From Treponemataceae bacterium (GTDB lineage Bacteria > Spirochaetota > Spirochaetia > Treponematales > Treponemataceae), in assembly GCA_024402435.1 (NCBI GenBank), contig JAKSTU010000022.1:1-41538 (forward strand): a stretch of DNA of 41,538 nt, read 5' to 3'. The position numbers and the translations under genes were made by a program. Below the pieces are notes generated by a model. The model ran no database searches. It saw only the letters and a program-made list of their open reading frames with translations, and was not told the DNA's origin. Below are positions 39,834 to 41,538 of this stretch, in pieces; the first letter of the stretch is position 1; the number at the start of each line of letters is the position of its first letter.

Positions 39834-41538
39834 ATGAAAAATTGGTATTTCCGGTTGTTGCTGTGTGCAATGTTAGCGTTCTCGCTGGTTGCGTGTGGTT
39901 CAGCTCCGGAAGAAGAACAGCCGGCGGAAACGACACCTGTTGTCGAAACTTCCACCACAAGCACAGATAATGCCGCTGCAGCAAAAGCTGCCGCTGACAA
40001 AGCTGCTGCAGACAAGGCTGCGAAAGAGAAAGCTGAAAAAGAAGCTGAAGAGGCAAGACTTGCTGAACAGGCGAGAATTGCTGAAGCCGCAAGGATTGCA
40101 GAGGAAGCAAGAATTGCTGAAGAAGCAAGAATTGCCGAAGAAGCAAGAATTGCTGCTGAAAAAGCACTTGCTGCTGAAAAAGCGGTGGCTGATGTTTTTG
40201 CAGCCCGTCAGAGCGCTCTTGACGCAGGTATTTATGATTATTATCCCGATGAATTCGACTATGTTGACGAAATGGCTTTGGCCGCTCAGTTGTCTGATTT
40301 GAGTGATGACGAGACAATCGCAACTGCATGCGAATTCATTAATTTGTACAACGCATTTGAAAATGTTGCCCGTGCAGAAAAAGCCTATGAAGTCCTCGCT
40401 TATTATGAAGCAGAACCCGTAGGTATCCGCGTTGAAGAACTGATGGGTCTGACAATGGAAGAGCCTCTTGATTCTGCTCTTCTTAAAGAAAAATCAGGAG
40501 AAATTGCAGATGCTTATGAAGCTGCAATTGACGTTCTTTCTTCCCGCAATGATGCAATGCTGGCTGATATTGAAGACTACTTCCCTGAAGAGTTTGCCTT
40601 GGTAGATGAAATTGCCATTGACACTTACATGGATTGGGAAGACGGTGTTTCAACAGAGGTTTTCCTTGCAGAAGCAGAAAATCTGGAAAATATTTACGAC
40701 GCATTTGAAAATGTTGCACTCGCTTCAAAAACTTACGAAAAAATCCTTGAGTTTGATGTAGAACCAATCGGAGTTCGTGCAGATGAAATCGTTGAAATGG
40801 CAGAAACATTCGATGGAGCCGCTCTTAAAGCTGCTTCTGCAGAAGTTCTTGCCGGATACAACGCATCACTTGCAGTTCTGGAATCACGTGACGGTGCTCT
40901 TGCACTGGGATCTTATGAAAACTACTCAGAAATCTTTGACTATCTGGATGAGCTCTCAATTGACACTTATGTTGACTGGGAATACGGCAGTTCAACACCT
41001 CTGTTTGTAGCAGATGCAGCTAACCTCGCTGACGTTTATGCTCTGTTCGATGTAGTTGCAGAAATCGATGAAGCAGTTGAAGCTGTTGCAGAATACGGTG
41101 TAGAACCCATCGGTGAACAGGTTGCTTCTTTGGCAGCACTTGCAATGACAGGAACACCTGATGCTGAAGTACTTGCAGAAAAAGCTGATGAAATCCTTGA
41201 TGCTTACAACATTGCACTTTCAGTGCTCGAAGCTCGTGAACATGCTGTAGAAGTTGGAGCTGAGGAAAATTATCCCTCAGTTCTTTATCATGTAGATGAC
41301 GTTGCTGTTGATGCTTATGTAGACTGGGAATACGGCGGACCTCTTTCTGTTTTCGCTGCAGAAGCAGAAAACTTGATCGGAGTATACGGAGTATTTGACG
41401 TAGTATCCGAAATCGACAGTGTGGTTGCAGAACTTGCAGAATATGATGTAGAACCCGTTGGAAACAGAGCTGGAGAACTTGTTGCTCTCGCAATGGCTGA
41501 CAAACCTGTTGCAGCAGAACTCAACGCAGCAGCGGAAG
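39834..41538 (+). CDS. Repeat-containing lipoprotein, unknown function (3' partial)
   Basis: The frame runs past the window end, with about 568 codons visible. A lipoprotein signal (FSLVAC) puts it in the envelope, anchored at Cys21. A Thr/Glu-rich stretch and an Ala/Lys/Glu coil with several ARIAEE units (about residues 45-110) resemble an extended helical rod. After that come repeats of about 116 residues. Each holds a helix pair, a motif like AIDTYVDWEYG and a motif like EYDVEPIGVRADELV. Four copies of the latter start at 40413, 40761, 41103 and 41451. The protein is strongly acidic. GGAGGA precedes the ATG by 3-4 bases. I recognise no family; a surface or periplasmic structural or binding role is a guess. 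Confidence 0.8.
   Translation, partial: MKNWYFRLLLCAMLAFSLVACGSAPEEEQPAETTPVVETSTTSTDNAAAAKAAADKAAADKAAKEKAEKEAEEARLAEQARIAEAARIAEEARIAEEARIAEEARIAAEKALAAEKAVADVFAARQSALDAGIYDYYPDEFDYVDEMALAAQLSDLSDDETIATACEFINLYNAFENVARAEKAYEVLAYYEAEPVGIRVEELMGLTMEEPLDSALLKEKSGEIADAYEAAIDVLSSRNDAMLADIEDYFPEEFALVDEIAIDTYMDWEDGVSTEVFLAEAENLENIYDAFENVALASKTYEKILEFDVEPIGVRADEIVEMAETFDGAALKAASAEVLAGYNASLAVLESRDGALALGSYENYSEIFDYLDELSIDTYVDWEYGSSTPLFVADAANLADVYALFDVVAEIDEAVEAVAEYGVEPIGEQVASLAALAMTGTPDAEVLAEKADEILDAYNIALSVLEAREHAVEVGAEENYPSVLYHVDDVAVDAYVDWEYGGPLSVFAAEAENLIGVYGVFDVVSEIDSVVAELAEYDVEPVGNRAGELVALAMADKPVAAELNAAAE
40413..41538 (+). repeat. Diverged 342-348-bp coding repeats
   Basis: The EP(V/I)G motif recurs at 40413, 40761, 41103 and 41451, spaced 348, 342 and 348 bases, so units are 114-116 codons. 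The DNA copies have diverged while the protein pattern is kept, unlike the near-identical array at 12856. Confidence 0.75.

Noticed and set aside
39736..40329. 197-residue minus-strand frame rich in Gln and Leu
   Set aside because: Antisense of the Ala/Glu-rich rod of the lipoprotein and its promoter; composition is that of a shadow frame.
41020..41493. 157-residue minus-strand frame near the window end
   Set aside because: Antisense of the acidic lipoprotein repeats; no start signal or domain.

Overview
The window looks like a chromosomal segment of a host-associated spirochaete, most likely Treponema. This is an inference from a combination of features: about 45% GC, TTG starts, many lipoproteins and signal-peptide proteins, an rpoN-hpf-hprK-ptsH cluster without visible sugar-transport PTS genes, a Trk potassium system, and glycogen/starch enzymes. 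No phage, insertion sequence, integrase, CRISPR array or rRNA operon was seen. Gene density is high and no gene-free stretch exceeds 300 bases. The spaces that exist hold promoters, hairpin terminators, two tRNA genes and structured leaders.

Layout. 1-3948 (+): envelope genes, comprising the end of a LysM protein with one membrane span, a lytic transglycosylase lipoprotein and a polysaccharide deacetylase. 3965-10237 (-): an SGNH esterase, TrkH, TrkA and an ECF-type substrate-binding membrane protein in tight succession, preceded by an exported 5'-nucleotidase. 10446-14187 (+): a two-gene unit of an outer-membrane-like protein and a glutamine-rich, single-span protein with a degenerate HD-GYP domain. 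14237-18239 (-): hisD, a HisA-HisI-HisE fusion and a CDF metal transporter. 18432-24176 (+): MalQ and a very large GH13 protein. 24193-27403 (+): an ACT-domain protein with its UPF0210 partner, then a MATE transporter. 27466-30001 (-): a receiver/HD-GYP response regulator, tRNA-Thr and a regulator with two cyclic-nucleotide-binding domains. 30097-32712 (+): a PHP phosphoesterase and ComM. 32728-34196 (-): tRNA-Leu and a DUF1015 protein. 34231-39392 (+): rpoN, hpf, hprK, ptsH, lexA and holA. 39389-39613 (-): a PC4/YdbC-like protein. 39834-end (+): a repeat-containing lipoprotein that runs off the window.

How the genes fit together. The rpoN-hpf-hprK-ptsH block looks like a regulatory PTS output (HPr phosphorylated on serine by HprK) next to sigma-54 and a ribosome hibernation factor. 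MalQ and the GH13 protein are translationally coupled and act on alpha-glucans. TrkA/TrkH form one potassium uptake system. The signalling genes (HD-GYP response regulator, dual-cNMP regulator, degenerate HD-GYP protein) suggest nucleotide second-messenger control.

The most unusual points are: (1) the two-gene system at 10446-14187, a possible envelope-spanning sensor with an exact 54-bp tandem repeat array and a palindromic operator; (2) a three-domain HisA-HisI-HisE protein; (3) a recurring pattern in which genes first in their transcription unit have no ribosome binding site and a -10 hexamer only about 6-7 bases before the start codon, suggesting leaderless mRNAs; (4) a highly structured leader upstream of the ECF gene.
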